Part shown: positions 22,592 to 32,138 of the stretch, piece by piece
Layout of the letters: the number at the start of each line of letters is the position of its first letter
Numbering within the stretch: the stretch's first letter is position 1
The notes under the pieces: model-generated
Databases searched by the model: none
Told to the model about the DNA's origin: nothing
Seen by the model: the letters and a program-made list of their open reading frames with translations, nothing else
Position numbers and translations under genes: made by a program
Assembly: GCA_016218025.1 (NCBI GenBank)
Contig: JACRFD010000038.1
Coordinates: forward strand, 62,001 to 126,000
Source: Ignavibacteriales bacterium
GTDB lineage: Bacteria; Bacteroidota; Ignavibacteria; UBA10030; SZUA-254
Reading direction: 5' to 3'
DNA length: 64,000 nucleotides

Positions 22592-24627
22592 ATATGCAAT
22601 GCAGTTTTACGCAAGTTCATTCTTCCGACCAGGGTATTAGTTCGTTTATCAAAATATTTAAGATTTTTTGCTTTATATTAATTCTCATTATTATCCATTA
22701 TCCTTTCTCACTTTTTGCTGATCAGATAACGTTGTATACTCCTAATGCTCAGAAAAATACTGGCACAGCTTTCTCGGATGGTACTGGATGGGGTACAACT
22801 AGTTCTACCATCCGAATTGGACAGACCGATGCTTATGAGGGAAGAACATCAGGTGGCTGGACTCGTTTTGATATAAGTAGTATACCAGATAATGCTCGTA
22901 TTAATAGTATTACTTTGGTTGTGCAAGTTTTTGAGAATGATGGTAGTGGACCAAATGTTGATCTTATGCAAATATCATATGACCCTGTAACAGCTACCTA
23001 CCAGACAATATATGATGATTTGTCTGATGGAAATATCTATTACGATAATGCATGGTTCGGTAGCAATAATTCGTTTTTGATTGATCTCAGTAGTCAGGCA
23101 GTATCAGATTTGCAGTCTATGCTTACCAATGGCGATTGGTTTGCAGTTGGTTTCAAATATGATGGTTATTATGGCTATTATGCAAGGATTCGTGGATATG
23201 ATCAAACGAACAGACCAGAACTAATTATTGATTATACAGAAATACCTACAACAACAACTGTTTCAGGGTATATTCAATTTGATGATGGCATATCTGCCAC
23301 ACCAACATATGCGAGGTATGCACATGTACTGATTTGCGATCAGCATTCAACTGATCGCATTCTTAAGGATACTTACACTGATGCAAATGGTTATTATAGT
23401 GAAACAGTCACAAACGATGAAACTGATGGATTAGACATTTTTGTAAAGGTACTTTCTGAAGGAAAATCGGGAGCATATTATGGTTCAAATAGTTTCATTG
23501 CTTCAGTAAAAAATCCATCGGCTGGTCCCACTTACTTTAAGCAATCTACAGTTTATACAAATAATTTACAAAGTTTTCTCTCTATTGATATTATGATCAC
23601 AGATGATGCAACAAGTTCGGCGTTTTCAATTTTTAATTCTCTTTTGGAAGGTTTTATTAAGGTTAAACAAAAACTCGTATTAGATATGCCGGGAATAGAA
23701 GCTTTTTGGCCATCTGGAGAAACAAAATATGAAGGTTCACCTGCTCAACTTTTCTATGATCAAGACGACAGATGGGATCGTGACCAAATTTTACATGAAT
23801 ACGGACATTATGTACACTATTCTCGTTCTTTTGCAGATGGTCCACATGGTGATTATCGTCATGGGTGGGATGATGATTTACGTTATTCACCGGTCACAAG
23901 GCTTGATCACGAGGCGAGGAATCTTGCATTTAAAGAAGGGTGGGCTGATTTCTTCGCTGTTGTAATTCAATACGATCCGCCTTGGAACACTGATATATAT
24001 TTTGACAATAAATATGGTATCAATCAGTACCAAAGGAATTTGGAAGATGAAACGTCTCGTAGTGTTGCAACAAGATCTGGAGAATATTATGAATCAAGTG
24101 TTGCGTGCTTATTATGGGATATGTTTGATGATGCGGAAGGTATATGGGATAATGAGGACTGGTTTCACCTCGGATTTGGTCAATCTCCATCGGATAAAAT
24201 TTGGCGAATCGCTGATGACAGAAAACCTGATGATATTAATGGATTTTGGAATGGATGGTTTGCGAAGGGCTATACCGATAATCGTGACATCACAAGAATA
24301 TTTATTAATCATGCTATGTCATTTATTGCACAGCCAGCATATTCTCCAACTCCGATCCATCAGAGTACGGGCATTTCAGCATTGATACCGAACCTAAGTT
24401 GGACGAGCGGAGCAAATGCAACATCTCAAGATGTATATGTGGGAACTAGTTCTTCATTTACTAGTTCCGATCTTAAAGGAAATACGACAACAACTTCATG
24501 GATTCCTAATTTATTATGTAATCAAAAATACTATTGCAAATTATCTCAAAAGGTGGTAATGCAGAAGCCGAAAGTCCGATATGGGAATTTACAACTGATG
24601 CTACAGCAATACTGCAAAAAAACATGA
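22588..24627 (+). CDS. Secreted gluzincin-like metalloprotease, N-terminal part of a frameshifted gene
   Basis: 679 residues. A long N-region and hydrophobic segment (about 24-44) form the signal. Next comes a DNRLRE-type beta-sandwich (about 48-215: DAYEGRTSGGWTRFDISSIP), a carboxypeptidase-like or transthyretin-like fold (about 222-310), then a zinc protease domain with HEYGHYVHY (HExxH) and EGWADFFAV, whose Glu is the likely third ligand. A fibronectin-III-like segment begins near 24340 but loses frame: the expected Y-Y-W-x-I pattern becomes YYCKLSQK. The reading continues correctly in the next frame from 24534, so a single base is missing near 24536. It is coupled to the upstream paralogue by an ATGA overlap. 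Confidence 0.8.
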   Translation: MNMQCSFTQVHSSDQGISSFIKIFKIFCFILILIIIHYPFSLFADQITLYTPNAQKNTGTAFSDGTGWGTTSSTIRIGQTDAYEGRTSGGWTRFDISSIPDNARINSITLVVQVFENDGSGPNVDLMQISYDPVTATYQTIYDDLSDGNIYYDNAWFGSNNSFLIDLSSQAVSDLQSMLTNGDWFAVGFKYDGYYGYYARIRGYDQTNRPELIIDYTEIPTTTTVSGYIQFDDGISATPTYARYAHVLICDQHSTDRILKDTYTDANGYYSETVTNDETDGLDIFVKVLSEGKSGAYYGSNSFIASVKNPSAGPTYFKQSTVYTNNLQSFLSIDIMITDDATSSAFSIFNSLLEGFIKVKQKLVLDMPGIEAFWPSGETKYEGSPAQLFYDQDDRWDRDQILHEYGHYVHYSRSFADGPHGDYRHGWDDDLRYSPVTRLDHEARNLAFKEGWADFFAVVIQYDPPWNTDIYFDNKYGINQYQRNLEDETSRSVATRSGEYYESSVACLLWDMFDDAEGIWDNEDWFHLGFGQSPSDKIWRIADDRKPDDINGFWNGWFAKGYTDNRDITRIFINHAMSFIAQPAYSPTPIHQSTGISALIPNLSWTSGANATSQDVYVGTSSSFTSSDLKGNTTTTSWIPNLLCNQKYYCKLSQKVVMQKPKVRYGNLQLMLQQYCKKT

Positions 24628-26462
24628 CCGGCAATTGGAATCTGGTTAGCTCACCTCTTTACCTTAGCAATTATTCAGTAAATACTGTTTACTCAGGCCA
24701 TACTGGCGATGTGTGGGGATGGGACAGCCACTATATAACGAAAGATCAAATTGCTGTTGGTTTTGGTTACTGGGTAAAATATTCAAGTTCAACATCAATT
24801 TCATATACAGGAACGACTCAGACAACACTAACAATTCCAGTAATAACTGGCTGGAATATGATCGGATCTTTTGCACGAAGTATTAAATATACACAAGTAA
24901 CTCCAAAAATTAATTTAGCATCTGCATTCAAAAAATATGATGGCAGTGGTGGATATATAGATCTAACAGAATCCGATCCATATCTGGAGCCTGGAATTGG
25001 ATATTGGATTAAAGTAAATAGTGATGGAAATATTATACTCGATCCCAATGCTGAAATGGTGCCGTTCAATCCACCAGCGGTAAATCCACCTCCAGCACCG
25101 GTTGCATTATTTCCCCCTGATCTTCTTTTACCGGAATTTGATGTAATAAATCAACCAATTTCGATTCAGTTTGGTTGGTATACAGTTGAAGGCGCAACAA
25201 AATATCGTTTTCAATTATCAACAGTTTCAAACTTTTCCACACTTATTTTGGACGATGCCAACTTAACAACCAATACTAAGCAGGTAACTTCACTTGCATA
25301 CAACACGAAGTATTATTGGCGTGTGAAAGCATTGGATGAGTATAATTCTAGCACGTGGTCAGAGGTATGGTATTTCAATACTCGGTCTTCACCACCACCT
25401 ATTCCATCTACACCTGTATTAGTATCACCAGCGAATGGAGCAACCAATATAAGTACAGGATTATACCTAAGTTGGGATGCCACGAATTATGCTGAAACAT
25501 ATGGTTTGCAGGTATCAAAATATTCAAACTTCAGTTTTCTGACATATAATAGATCTGGAATTACAAGCACATCTGAATTTGTCTCAGGTCTTGAATATAG
25601 TAAAACTTATTATTGGCGTGTTAATGCTACAAATATTAGTGGTTCAAGCTCGTGGTCGAGTATTAGAAACTTCACAACAAGAAGTGCTCCTCCACCTGAT
25701 CCTTGTGAACCGACAACTGCTTTAGCTCAATTAGATGAAATAGTAATAGAGGATGCCGATGGATACAAGCAGAAACTATATGTAAGAAATAAGCATATAA
25801 ATCTTGGCGGAGGGGAACTATGGGGTGACGAAGATATGCCGCCAGAAACTCCTGAAGGTGTCTTCCATGCAAAATATTATTCAGGGAAATATCGTGAAAG
25901 TATTGAGCCTGAAAGTGGGCACAAATTAATTCCAATTAAAATAAAAGATGCTAAATACCCGGTGACGATAAGATGGAACATCAAGAAGAAAAATATGCTT
26001 AACTTGTGGTTGCTTAAAAAGTACAATGATAATTTAGATGACCAAGTCCTGATGGAGGGCGTTGGAAGCACGTCTATTTCAAAGAAAAAGGGGAATAAGA
26101 TTATAATTCAAGCGATTGCTGCCCCCCCACCTTGTGATCTTGAATCAAAAATTTCTACACAAGTCTCAGCAGAAGATAAGATTAATTCATTAAAACCTAA
26201 ATACTATTTGTTAGAGCAAAATATTCCCAATCCTTTTAATCCTACAACAATTATTAGATATCAATTACCGGAAGACACATACGTTACTTTAAAAGTATAT
26301 AATACTTTGGGTGACATAGTAGCTACATTGGTAGAAGGTATGCAAGGTGAAGGAATCAAATCAGTCTCATTCAATGGAAGCGATTTACCGAGCGGTGTAT
26401 ACTTCTATAGATTACAAGCGGGAAGTTATCACGAGGTCAGAAAAATGGTTTTGATGCGGTAA
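24534..26462 (+). CDS. C-terminal part of the frameshifted metalloprotease: Fn3-like repeats and T9SS sorting domain
   Basis: 642 residues in the -1 frame relative to the upstream part; there is no signal peptide and no ribosome-binding site, so this is not an independent gene. It starts by completing an interrupted fibronectin-III-like module (IISKGGNAEAESPIWEFTT) and has two further copies (YNTKYYWRVKALDEYN, YSKTYYWRVNATNISG). A proline-rich linker and a domain with IEDADGYKQKLYVRNKH follow. The last 85 residues are a type IX secretion sorting domain (QNIPNPFNPTTIIRYQLP ... SGVYFYRL ... MVLMR). With one base restored, the joined product would be about 1291 residues, exported and attached to the cell surface or released. 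Confidence 0.8.
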   Translation: MQIISKGGNAEAESPIWEFTTDATAILQKNMTGNWNLVSSPLYLSNYSVNTVYSGHTGDVWGWDSHYITKDQIAVGFGYWVKYSSSTSISYTGTTQTTLTIPVITGWNMIGSFARSIKYTQVTPKINLASAFKKYDGSGGYIDLTESDPYLEPGIGYWIKVNSDGNIILDPNAEMVPFNPPAVNPPPAPVALFPPDLLLPEFDVINQPISIQFGWYTVEGATKYRFQLSTVSNFSTLILDDANLTTNTKQVTSLAYNTKYYWRVKALDEYNSSTWSEVWYFNTRSSPPPIPSTPVLVSPANGATNISTGLYLSWDATNYAETYGLQVSKYSNFSFLTYNRSGITSTSEFVSGLEYSKTYYWRVNATNISGSSSWSSIRNFTTRSAPPPDPCEPTTALAQLDEIVIEDADGYKQKLYVRNKHINLGGGELWGDEDMPPETPEGVFHAKYYSGKYRESIEPESGHKLIPIKIKDAKYPVTIRWNIKKKNMLNLWLLKKYNDNLDDQVLMEGVGSTSISKKKGNKIIIQAIAAPPPCDLESKISTQVSAEDKINSLKPKYYLLEQNIPNPFNPTTIIRYQLPEDTYVTLKVYNTLGDIVATLVEGMQGEGIKSVSFNGSDLPSGVYFYRLQAGSYHEVRKMVLMR

Positions 26463-26472
26463 GTACGTTCAC

Positions 26473-26524
26473 AAAATCCCCGGCATCATACCTTTTTATG
26501 GTATTTATGGTGTCGGGGATTTTT
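26473..26524 (+). terminator. Rho-independent terminator after the metalloprotease
   Basis: AAAATCCCCGGCA (26473-26485) pairs with the arm ending GTCGGGGATTTTT (to 26524), and an inner CATACC/GGTAT extension is present. The stem is followed by a T run. It is placed 10 bp after the stop at 26462. Confidence 0.75.
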
Positions 26525-26534
26525 ATTCCTGCTT

Positions 26535-26563
26535 TTGAATTTCTCCTCAAAAATCCATATACT
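26535..26563 (+). promoter_or_regulatory. Sigma-70-like promoter for ugd
   Basis: TTGAAT (26535-26540), 17-bp spacer, TATACT (26558-26563). It lies just after the terminator and about 50 nt upstream of the UDP-glucose dehydrogenase ATG once transcription starts near 26570. Confidence 0.6.
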
Positions 26564-26618
26564 ATTTCCAATCTTGTAAGTAAAAAGTACTGATTATTAA
26601 TCACATTAAGGATATTCA

Positions 26619-27926
26619 ATGAAAATTAGCGTTATTGGAACCGGCTATGTTGGACTTGTTGTTGGAACTTGTTTTGCCGAAACCGGCAACGATGTTATTT
26701 GCGCCGACATTGACGAGCGAAAAATCAAAATGCTTCGAAAAGCAAAATCACCTATCTACGAACCGGGACTTGAAGAATTAATTAAAAAAAATATTATAGA
26801 AAAAAGAATTTCTTTCACAACGAATATTAATCAAACCATCAAAGCAACCGATGTTATATTTCTTGCATTGCCAACCCCGCCTATGGAAGACGGCTCGGCA
26901 GATTTGCAGCATGTACTTGCCGTTGCAAAACAAATCGGACAAGCGATGAACGGTTATAAAGTAGTTGTAAATAAAAGCACAGTCCCCGTTGGCACGGCAG
27001 ACAGAGTGAAAGAGGCAATAAGCAAATACACAAAACATCCGTTCGATGTCGTCTCAAATCCTGAATTTCTAAAAGAAGGCGCCGCAGTTATGGATTTCCT
27101 GAAGCCAGATCGAATTGTTGTCGGAACACGAAGCCCGCGGGCGATAAAAGCGATGGAAGAACTTTACGCCCCGTTTATCAGAACGGGGAACCCGTTTATC
27201 GTAATGGACGAACGAAGTTCTGAGCTAACTAAATATGCTGCAAACTCAATGCTTGCGACGAAAATATCGTTCATGAATGAGGTAGCTAATTTATGTGAGC
27301 TTGTTGGAGCGGATGTTGAGATGGTTCGCAAAGGTGTTGGCAGCGATCCGCGCGTCGGACCACAATTTCTTTTTGCAGGAGTTGGATACGGCGGTTCTTG
27401 TTTCCCGAAAGATGTCAGCGCTCTCGTTAAAACATCTGAAGAGTATAAATACAAATTTCAAATTTTGAATTCGGTAATCGATGTAAATAAAACGCAGCGA
27501 CTCTTATTCACAAAAAAGATTTTCGCTCATTTTAAAAAGAATCTGAAGAATAAAAAAATTGCTGTGTGGGGGCTTTCTTTCAAGCCGAACACAGATGATA
27601 TGCGGGAAGCTCCATCGGTAACTATTATAAAGGAACTATTGAAAGCCGGAGCTAAAGTTCACGCGTACGACCCGGTTGCTATGCACGAAGCAAAACGCCA
27701 TCTCGGCAATACCATAACTTATGCAAAACGTGACTACGATGCGCTTAAAGATGCCGACGCACTTGTTGTTGTCACGGAGTGGCACGAATTCCGCGTTCCT
27801 GATTTTAAGAAAATGAAAAAGCTAATGAGAGGCAACGTAATTTTCGACGGAAGAAATATATATGACCCTGTTGATATGCATAAAAAGGGATTTAAATATT
27901 TTGGAATTGGAAGAAAAGTGGAATAA
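26619..27926 (+). CDS. ugd: UDP-glucose 6-dehydrogenase
   Basis: A 435-residue enzyme that oxidises UDP-glucose twice to UDP-glucuronate with NAD. The Rossmann start is ISVIGTGYVGLVVGTCFAETG. ALPTPPMEDGSADL and VNKSTVPVGTADRV form the middle of the NAD domain. The catalytic Cys is in GVGYGGSCFPKDVSAL, and the central helix has NPEFLKEGAAVMDF. The C-terminal domain includes AVWGLSFKPNTDDMREAPS. All key residues are present and the length is typical. UDP-glucuronate decarboxylase follows after a 177-bp gap, so the pair would feed UDP-xylose to glycan synthesis. Confidence 0.95.
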   Translation: MKISVIGTGYVGLVVGTCFAETGNDVICADIDERKIKMLRKAKSPIYEPGLEELIKKNIIEKRISFTTNINQTIKATDVIFLALPTPPMEDGSADLQHVLAVAKQIGQAMNGYKVVVNKSTVPVGTADRVKEAISKYTKHPFDVVSNPEFLKEGAAVMDFLKPDRIVVGTRSPRAIKAMEELYAPFIRTGNPFIVMDERSSELTKYAANSMLATKISFMNEVANLCELVGADVEMVRKGVGSDPRVGPQFLFAGVGYGGSCFPKDVSALVKTSEEYKYKFQILNSVIDVNKTQRLLFTKKIFAHFKKNLKNKKIAVWGLSFKPNTDDMREAPSVTIIKELLKAGAKVHAYDPVAMHEAKRHLGNTITYAKRDYDALKDADALVVVTEWHEFRVPDFKKMKKLMRGNVIFDGRNIYDPVDMHKKGFKYFGIGRKVE

Positions 27927-27930
27927 CGGA

Positions 27931-28065
27931 GAGATGGATTATTGGATTGATGAATTGTTAGATTTATGTATTGATTGATTAGTATCTTTAAAAACATATT
28001 TGAATTAATCAATCATTCAATTTTTCAATTATCCAATTTTCCAATCATCCATTTATCCATTAAAT
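27931..28065. repeat. AT-rich low-complexity inverted repeat between ugd and the decarboxylase gene
   Basis: The left half repeats a GGATTATTGGATTGATGAAT wording and the right half its complement (TCAATTATCCAATTTTCCAA, CATCCATTTATCCATT). Together they make a long imperfect inverted repeat of short 7-10 nt units. A similar CAATTATTCCAATT string stands just before the aminotransferase gene at 19560-19600. Origin and role are unknown. Confidence 0.5.
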
Positions 28066-28103
28066 AGATTTTTTCTCAATTATTTAGAAATTAAACATTT
28101 TAT

Positions 28104-29063
28104 ATGCATTCAAATAAAGAACGAATTGTCTCGGTTGTTACAGGTGGTGCGGGCTTTCTTGGCTCGCACCTCTGCGATCGTTTATTGGCAGAAGGTCATC
28201 GTGTAGTTTGTATTGACAATTTGATTACAGGTGATACGGCAAATATCGCTCATCTCGTTGGACATGAAAGATTTTCATTTGTGAAGCACGATGTAACAAA
28301 TTATATATTCATCGATGGTCCTGTTAATAATGTTTTGCATTTTGCATCTCCTGCAAGTCCAATTGATTATTTAAAACTTCCGATACAAACTCTCAAGGTC
28401 GGTTCTCTCGGAACACATAAAGCGCTTGGATTGGCGAAAGAAAAAAACGCGCGGTTTCTAATCGCATCGACATCAGAAGTATACGGCGATCCTTTGGTTC
28501 ATCCGCAGGAAGAATCTTACTGGGGAAATGTAAATCCAATTGGGTCTCGCGGTGTTTACGATGAAGCTAAGCGATTTTCTGAAGCGATGACGATGGCTTA
28601 TCACCGTTTTCATGGTGTTGATACTCGGATCGTGCGCATATTTAACACTTATGGTCCCAGAATGCGGATAAACGATGGGCGGGCGATACCAGCTTTCATG
28701 TCGCAAGCTATCCGTGGAGAAGATGTGACAGTTTTTGGAGATGGAAGCCAGACAAGAAGCGTTTGTTATGTAGATGATTTGATTGATGGTATTTACAGAC
28801 TTTTAATGTCTGATATCTTTGAGACAGTCAATATTGGAAACCCAGATGAACTACCGATGATTGATCTTGCTAAAGAAATTATTGAACTAACAGGAAGTAA
28901 AAGTAAAATCATATTCAAAGAATTGCCTGAAGATGATCCCAAAATTCGCCAACCCGATATCACGAAAGCGAAGAAATATCTTGGATGGGAACCAAAGGTG
29001 AACCGAAAAGAAGGATTGAAAAAAACGTTAGAGTATTTTCGAAAAAAAGTTTCGGCATATTAA
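28104..29063 (+). CDS. UDP-glucuronate decarboxylase (UDP-xylose synthase), SDR extended family
   Basis: A 319-residue NAD-dependent enzyme converting UDP-glucuronate to UDP-xylose. The NAD motif is [32 protein letters not shown] is diagnostic for the UXS branch, whereas plain 4-epimerases lack it. The active site has [14 protein letters not shown] and [13 protein letters not shown] (Tyr and Lys of YxxxK). [19 protein letters not shown] and [18 protein letters not shown] are also as in UXS. It is shorter than eukaryotic UXS because it lacks the membrane anchor. Position next to ugd supports the assignment. Confidence 0.9.
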   Translation: MHSNKERIVSVVTGGAGFLGSHLCDRLLAEGHRVVCIDNLITGDTANIAHLVGHERFSFVKHDVTNYIFIDGPVNNVLHFASPASPIDYLKLPIQTLKVGSLGTHKALGLAKEKNARFLIASTSEVYGDPLVHPQEESYWGNVNPIGSRGVYDEAKRFSEAMTMAYHRFHGVDTRIVRIFNTYGPRMRINDGRAIPAFMSQAIRGEDVTVFGDGSQTRSVCYVDDLIDGIYRLLMSDIFETVNIGNPDELPMIDLAKEIIELTGSKSKIIFKELPEDDPKIRQPDITKAKKYLGWEPKVNRKEGLKKTLEYFRKKVSAY

Positions 29064-29085
29064 TTTTATTCTTAATGATCAAATC

Positions 29086-30039
29086 GTGTATCGTTTAAGA
29101 TTACTAATATTCCTGCTTATTTTAATTGCAGATGCTGACGGACAAACTTTCGATAACTCGCTAAGTATAAATTATCAACGAAATATTGTCGGTGTCGAAA
29201 ATAAACTTTTCCCATTAAGCCAGATTCAAACCGATTCCATTCCAAACAAAAATGAAGCTGGCATTAACACCACTCGGTTAGCTCTGGTCAGCGGTACTCT
29301 TATTGCATCAATGGCTGCAATCCATATCTATCAACAAAATGGATGGTGGAAAGGCAATCGTGCGCCGTTCCATTTTAGGGAAGATTTAGTCTATGGTTTA
29401 TGGATAGATAAAATCGGACATTTTTACGGAGGAGCTATACTCGGTTTTGCTATGAGTAAATCTCTCGAGTGGACTAATGTTCCAGAGAATCAAGCTGTAT
29501 GGATTGGCGCGAGTGGTGGATTGTTATTTCAATCGTATATTGAGATTGAAGATGGTTTTTCGAAGTGGGGTTTTGACCGTGTGGATTGGGCATTTGATCT
29601 TGGTGGTGCGGCACTTCCGGTTCTTCGATATTATTATCCGTCGTTGAAAAATTTCGATTTAAAATTTAGTTATCATCCTTCGGCTCTGTTGGGTAATCCC
29701 GGTGGCATAGGGTTCAAAGGACAGAAACATTTGATGATAGATGATTATGAAGGACAAACATTTTGGCTTAGTTTTAAGATTCATGGTTTGCTTCCAGAAA
29801 AATTTAAAAATTACTGGCCCTCGTTTTTATGCTTGTCGTTTGGCTACGGCGCAAGAGATATTGCCAATCCCCATCCTCATCGTGTTTATTTTATTGCACC
29901 GGATATTGATATGACTAAAATAATCCCGGATAATACAAAATTTTTAAAAGCGCTCGGTGAAGCGCTGAACTTTATTCATCTTCCAATGCCTGCAGTTCAG
30001 TTCGGCGAAAGAACTATCTGGTATGGATTATATTTTTAA
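29086..30039 (+). CDS. DUF2279 family exported protein
   Basis: A 317-residue protein with a signal peptide (RLRLLIFLLILIADADGQ); the start codon is GTG. The conserved DUF2279 core is visible: LWIDKIGHFYGGAILGFAMSKSLEW, then ASGGLLFQSYIEIEDGFSKWGF and RVDWAFDLGGAALP. The conserved His, Asp and Glu residues and the membrane-like helices suggest a periplasmic or membrane-embedded protein. A C-terminal stretch of about 120 residues is beta-rich and ends in Phe (IWYGLYF), which hints at outer-membrane association. No function is known. It starts 23 bp after the decarboxylase gene. Confidence 0.75.
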   Translation: MYRLRLLIFLLILIADADGQTFDNSLSINYQRNIVGVENKLFPLSQIQTDSIPNKNEAGINTTRLALVSGTLIASMAAIHIYQQNGWWKGNRAPFHFREDLVYGLWIDKIGHFYGGAILGFAMSKSLEWTNVPENQAVWIGASGGLLFQSYIEIEDGFSKWGFDRVDWAFDLGGAALPVLRYYYPSLKNFDLKFSYHPSALLGNPGGIGFKGQKHLMIDDYEGQTFWLSFKIHGLLPEKFKNYWPSFLCLSFGYGARDIANPHPHRVYFIAPDIDMTKIIPDNTKFLKALGEALNFIHLPMPAVQFGERTIWYGLYF

Positions 30040-30059
30040 ATAAAACTATCGGCTGACAA

Positions 30060-30617
30060 TTGGATACATTAACAATTATACTTATCGCAATCGGATTATC
30101 TCTGGACGCAGTGGCTGTCTCGATAAGCATGGGATTGTCCATAAGCACACTGAAAATAAAACACGGTTTGATTATCGGAATATTTTTTGGTGTATTCCAG
30201 GCTGTTATGCCTGCGATAGGCTGGTTTTTTGGCAGATCGTTTCAAACGGTTATCGAAACATTCGATCATTGGATTGCCTTCGGTTTACTCACAATCATCG
30301 GAGTAAAAATGATATATGAGTCCCTGTCTCCCAAACCGGAGAATATCAAAAAATTATCTTTTCAGTCATTGCTTGTATTATCATTAGCAACAAGCATAGA
30401 TGCTTTTGCAATAGGAATCAGTTTCGCAATGTTGGAGATTTCGATTGTAACACCAATCCTGATTATTGGCAGCATTACATTTTTCTTTTCATTTTTGGGT
30501 GTCGGTCTGGGGAAGCATGTTGGACAATTAATACCGAAAAAAATAGAAGTTGTAGGGGGAATTATTTTAATCGGAATTGGATTGAAAATCATTCTCCAGC
30601 ACCTGAATCTATTTTAA
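30060..30617 (+). CDS. mntP: Manganese efflux pump MntP
   Basis: A 185-residue, six-helix membrane protein that exports Mn2+. The two conserved acidic signatures are present: GLSLDAVAVSISMG in helix 1 and ATSIDAFAIGISFA in helix 4, the internal repeat typical of this family. The start is a TTG 20 bp after the DUF2279 gene; the next residues (DTLTIILIAIGLS) fit the family start well. No yybP-ykoY manganese riboswitch is possible in the short gap. It lies directly before MsrA and three peroxiredoxins, consistent with metal and redox balance. Confidence 0.92.
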   Translation: MDTLTIILIAIGLSLDAVAVSISMGLSISTLKIKHGLIIGIFFGVFQAVMPAIGWFFGRSFQTVIETFDHWIAFGLLTIIGVKMIYESLSPKPENIKKLSFQSLLVLSLATSIDAFAIGISFAMLEISIVTPILIIGSITFFFSFLGVGLGKHVGQLIPKKIEVVGGIILIGIGLKIILQHLNLF

Positions 30618-30690
30618 AATTCCATTTTTCGAAATACCGAAGTTGGAAACCTTTCGACAAAGGATTCTGTTATAGAATCATACTAATGTG

Positions 30691-31359
30691 ATGAATTCTT
30701 ACAATCTGATGAAGTTATTTTATTTTTTAGTGATTTTCACGTTTTTGGAAGTATCATGCTCAAAAACGTCTAATCGTTCTATTTCAATTGAGGAAAGTAA
30801 AAACGAAATGAATTTCGAAGCAGACAGTGCTGATACCGCAACGTTTGGTGCGGGTTGCTTCTGGTGCGTAGAGGCATTATTTCAAAAACTACACGGGGTT
30901 AAGTCGGTAGTCTCGGGTTACTCTGGTGGAGTAGTAAAGAACCCGTCATACGAAGATGTTTGCACGGGAACTACCGAGCATGCGGAAGTAATTCAAATAA
31001 GATATGATCCGAAAAAAATCTTTTTTGATGAGTTGTTGGAAATATTTTGGTCGAGTCATGATCCAACCACTTTGAACCGGCAGGGTTCAGATGTCGGCAC
31101 GCAATACAGGTCGGTTATATTCTATCATAATCCTAAGCAAAAAGAATTAGCTGAGAAATATAAAAAGAAACTAAACGACGAGAAGGTTTTTGAGAAACCA
31201 GTTATCACCGAGATAACGGCGTTCAAAGAGTTTTACCCGGCAGAGAATTATCATCAAAATTATTTTAATAATAATTCGAGTAAACCTTATTGTCAGTTTG
31301 TAATTTTACCGAAATTGGAGAAATTCAAAAAAGCATTCGGTTCAAAAATTACCAAATAG
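30691..31359 (+). CDS. msrA: Peptide-methionine (S)-S-oxide reductase MsrA, lipoprotein form
   Basis: A 222-residue enzyme that reduces methionine-S-sulfoxide in damaged proteins. The catalytic motif GCFWC is near residues 55-59, followed by GVKSVVSGYSGG, YEDVCTGTTEHAEV and GTQYRSVIFYH. Ahead of the catalytic domain is an export signal ending in LEVSC, a weak lipobox, so the enzyme is probably anchored in the envelope. Starts at GTG 30688, ATG 30691 or ATG 30709 are all possible; the last gives the most compact signal peptide. The separate MsrB domain is absent. Confidence 0.9.
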   Translation: MNSYNLMKLFYFLVIFTFLEVSCSKTSNRSISIEESKNEMNFEADSADTATFGAGCFWCVEALFQKLHGVKSVVSGYSGGVVKNPSYEDVCTGTTEHAEVIQIRYDPKKIFFDELLEIFWSSHDPTTLNRQGSDVGTQYRSVIFYHNPKQKELAEKYKKKLNDEKVFEKPVITEITAFKEFYPAENYHQNYFNNNSSKPYCQFVILPKLEKFKKAFGSKITK

Positions 31360-31640
31360 AAGCATGGAAGAATTATTTCAAATACAAAACGATTTTAATT
31401 AGATTGTATTTTAGATGTTAATTATCCGGATTCCGAAAGATATTATTTAAACTAAGATATTCGCAGTTGGGTTTAATAATTTTGCTTTTAGTTTAAAGAA
31501 TTAATATTTTGGTTTGTAATTTTCTTATCAAATTGAATCTTTTTAAGCAATTGAAGCATCGGATAATTGAACTAAACGCGGCATTTATCAACCGCAGACA
31601 TATTTGAAAATTATACTTATCTGTTTGAAAGGAGCTAATT
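31360..31640. other. AT-rich intergenic region, nothing identified
   Basis: 281 bp between msrA and the first peroxiredoxin gene. It is rich in A and T, contains no open frame worth reporting and no hairpin followed by a T run. The only clear site is AAAGGAG (31629-31635), the ribosome-binding site of the next gene. Confidence 0.6.
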
Positions 31641-32111
31641 ATGGCATTAACAATTGGTGCAAAAGCACCTGATTTTAAATTATTGGATACAGAAAGAAAA
31701 GAAAGATCGTTATCGGAATTCTTGGTGCGTAAGACTTTACTCGCATTCTATCCCGGAGCATTTACAGGAGTTTGCACCAAAGAGATGTGTGCCTTTAGAG
31801 ATGCAATGGCGAACTTTAATAATCTTGATGCTCAAGTTGTGGGAATAAGTGTTGATGGTCCGTTTGCGAACAAGGCATTCGCAGAGCAGAATAAATTAAC
31901 ATTTCCACTCTTGAGTGATTACACTGCAGAGATAAGTAAAAAATTCGGTGGTATACATGAAGATTTTGCCGGCATGAAGGGTTATAACGCTTCGAAGCGT
32001 GCAGTATTTGTTCTCGACAAAAATGGAATCGTAAAATATGCATGGATCTCGGATAACCCGGGTGTTGAACCACCATATGAAGAGATTAATAAATCTTTAA
32101 ATTCAATTTAG
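31641..32111 (+). CDS. Peroxiredoxin, AhpE/Prx5-like subfamily
   Basis: A 156-residue thiol peroxidase, started by AAAGGAG 6 nt upstream. The peroxidatic site is AFYPGAFTGVCTKEMCAFRD (first Cys near residue 46, second Cys five residues later), with the Pro-x-x-x-Thr-x-x-Cys pattern of all peroxiredoxins. GISVDGPFANKAFAEQ and FPLLSDY follow the redoxin fold. Tryptophan in the C-terminal YAWISDNPGVEPPYEEI is typical of the AhpE group. It is the first of three peroxiredoxin genes in a row. Confidence 0.9.
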   Translation: MALTIGAKAPDFKLLDTERKERSLSEFLVRKTLLAFYPGAFTGVCTKEMCAFRDAMANFNNLDAQVVGISVDGPFANKAFAEQNKLTFPLLSDYTAEISKKFGGIHEDFAGMKGYNASKRAVFVLDKNGIVKYAWISDNPGVEPPYEEINKSLNSI

Positions 32112-32138
32112 TCATAAATAATTTCAATCAGGAATGCC

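Noticed and set aside
30040..30059. Manganese riboswitch before mntP
   Set aside because: The gap to the previous gene is only 20 nt, too short for a yybP-ykoY riboswitch.
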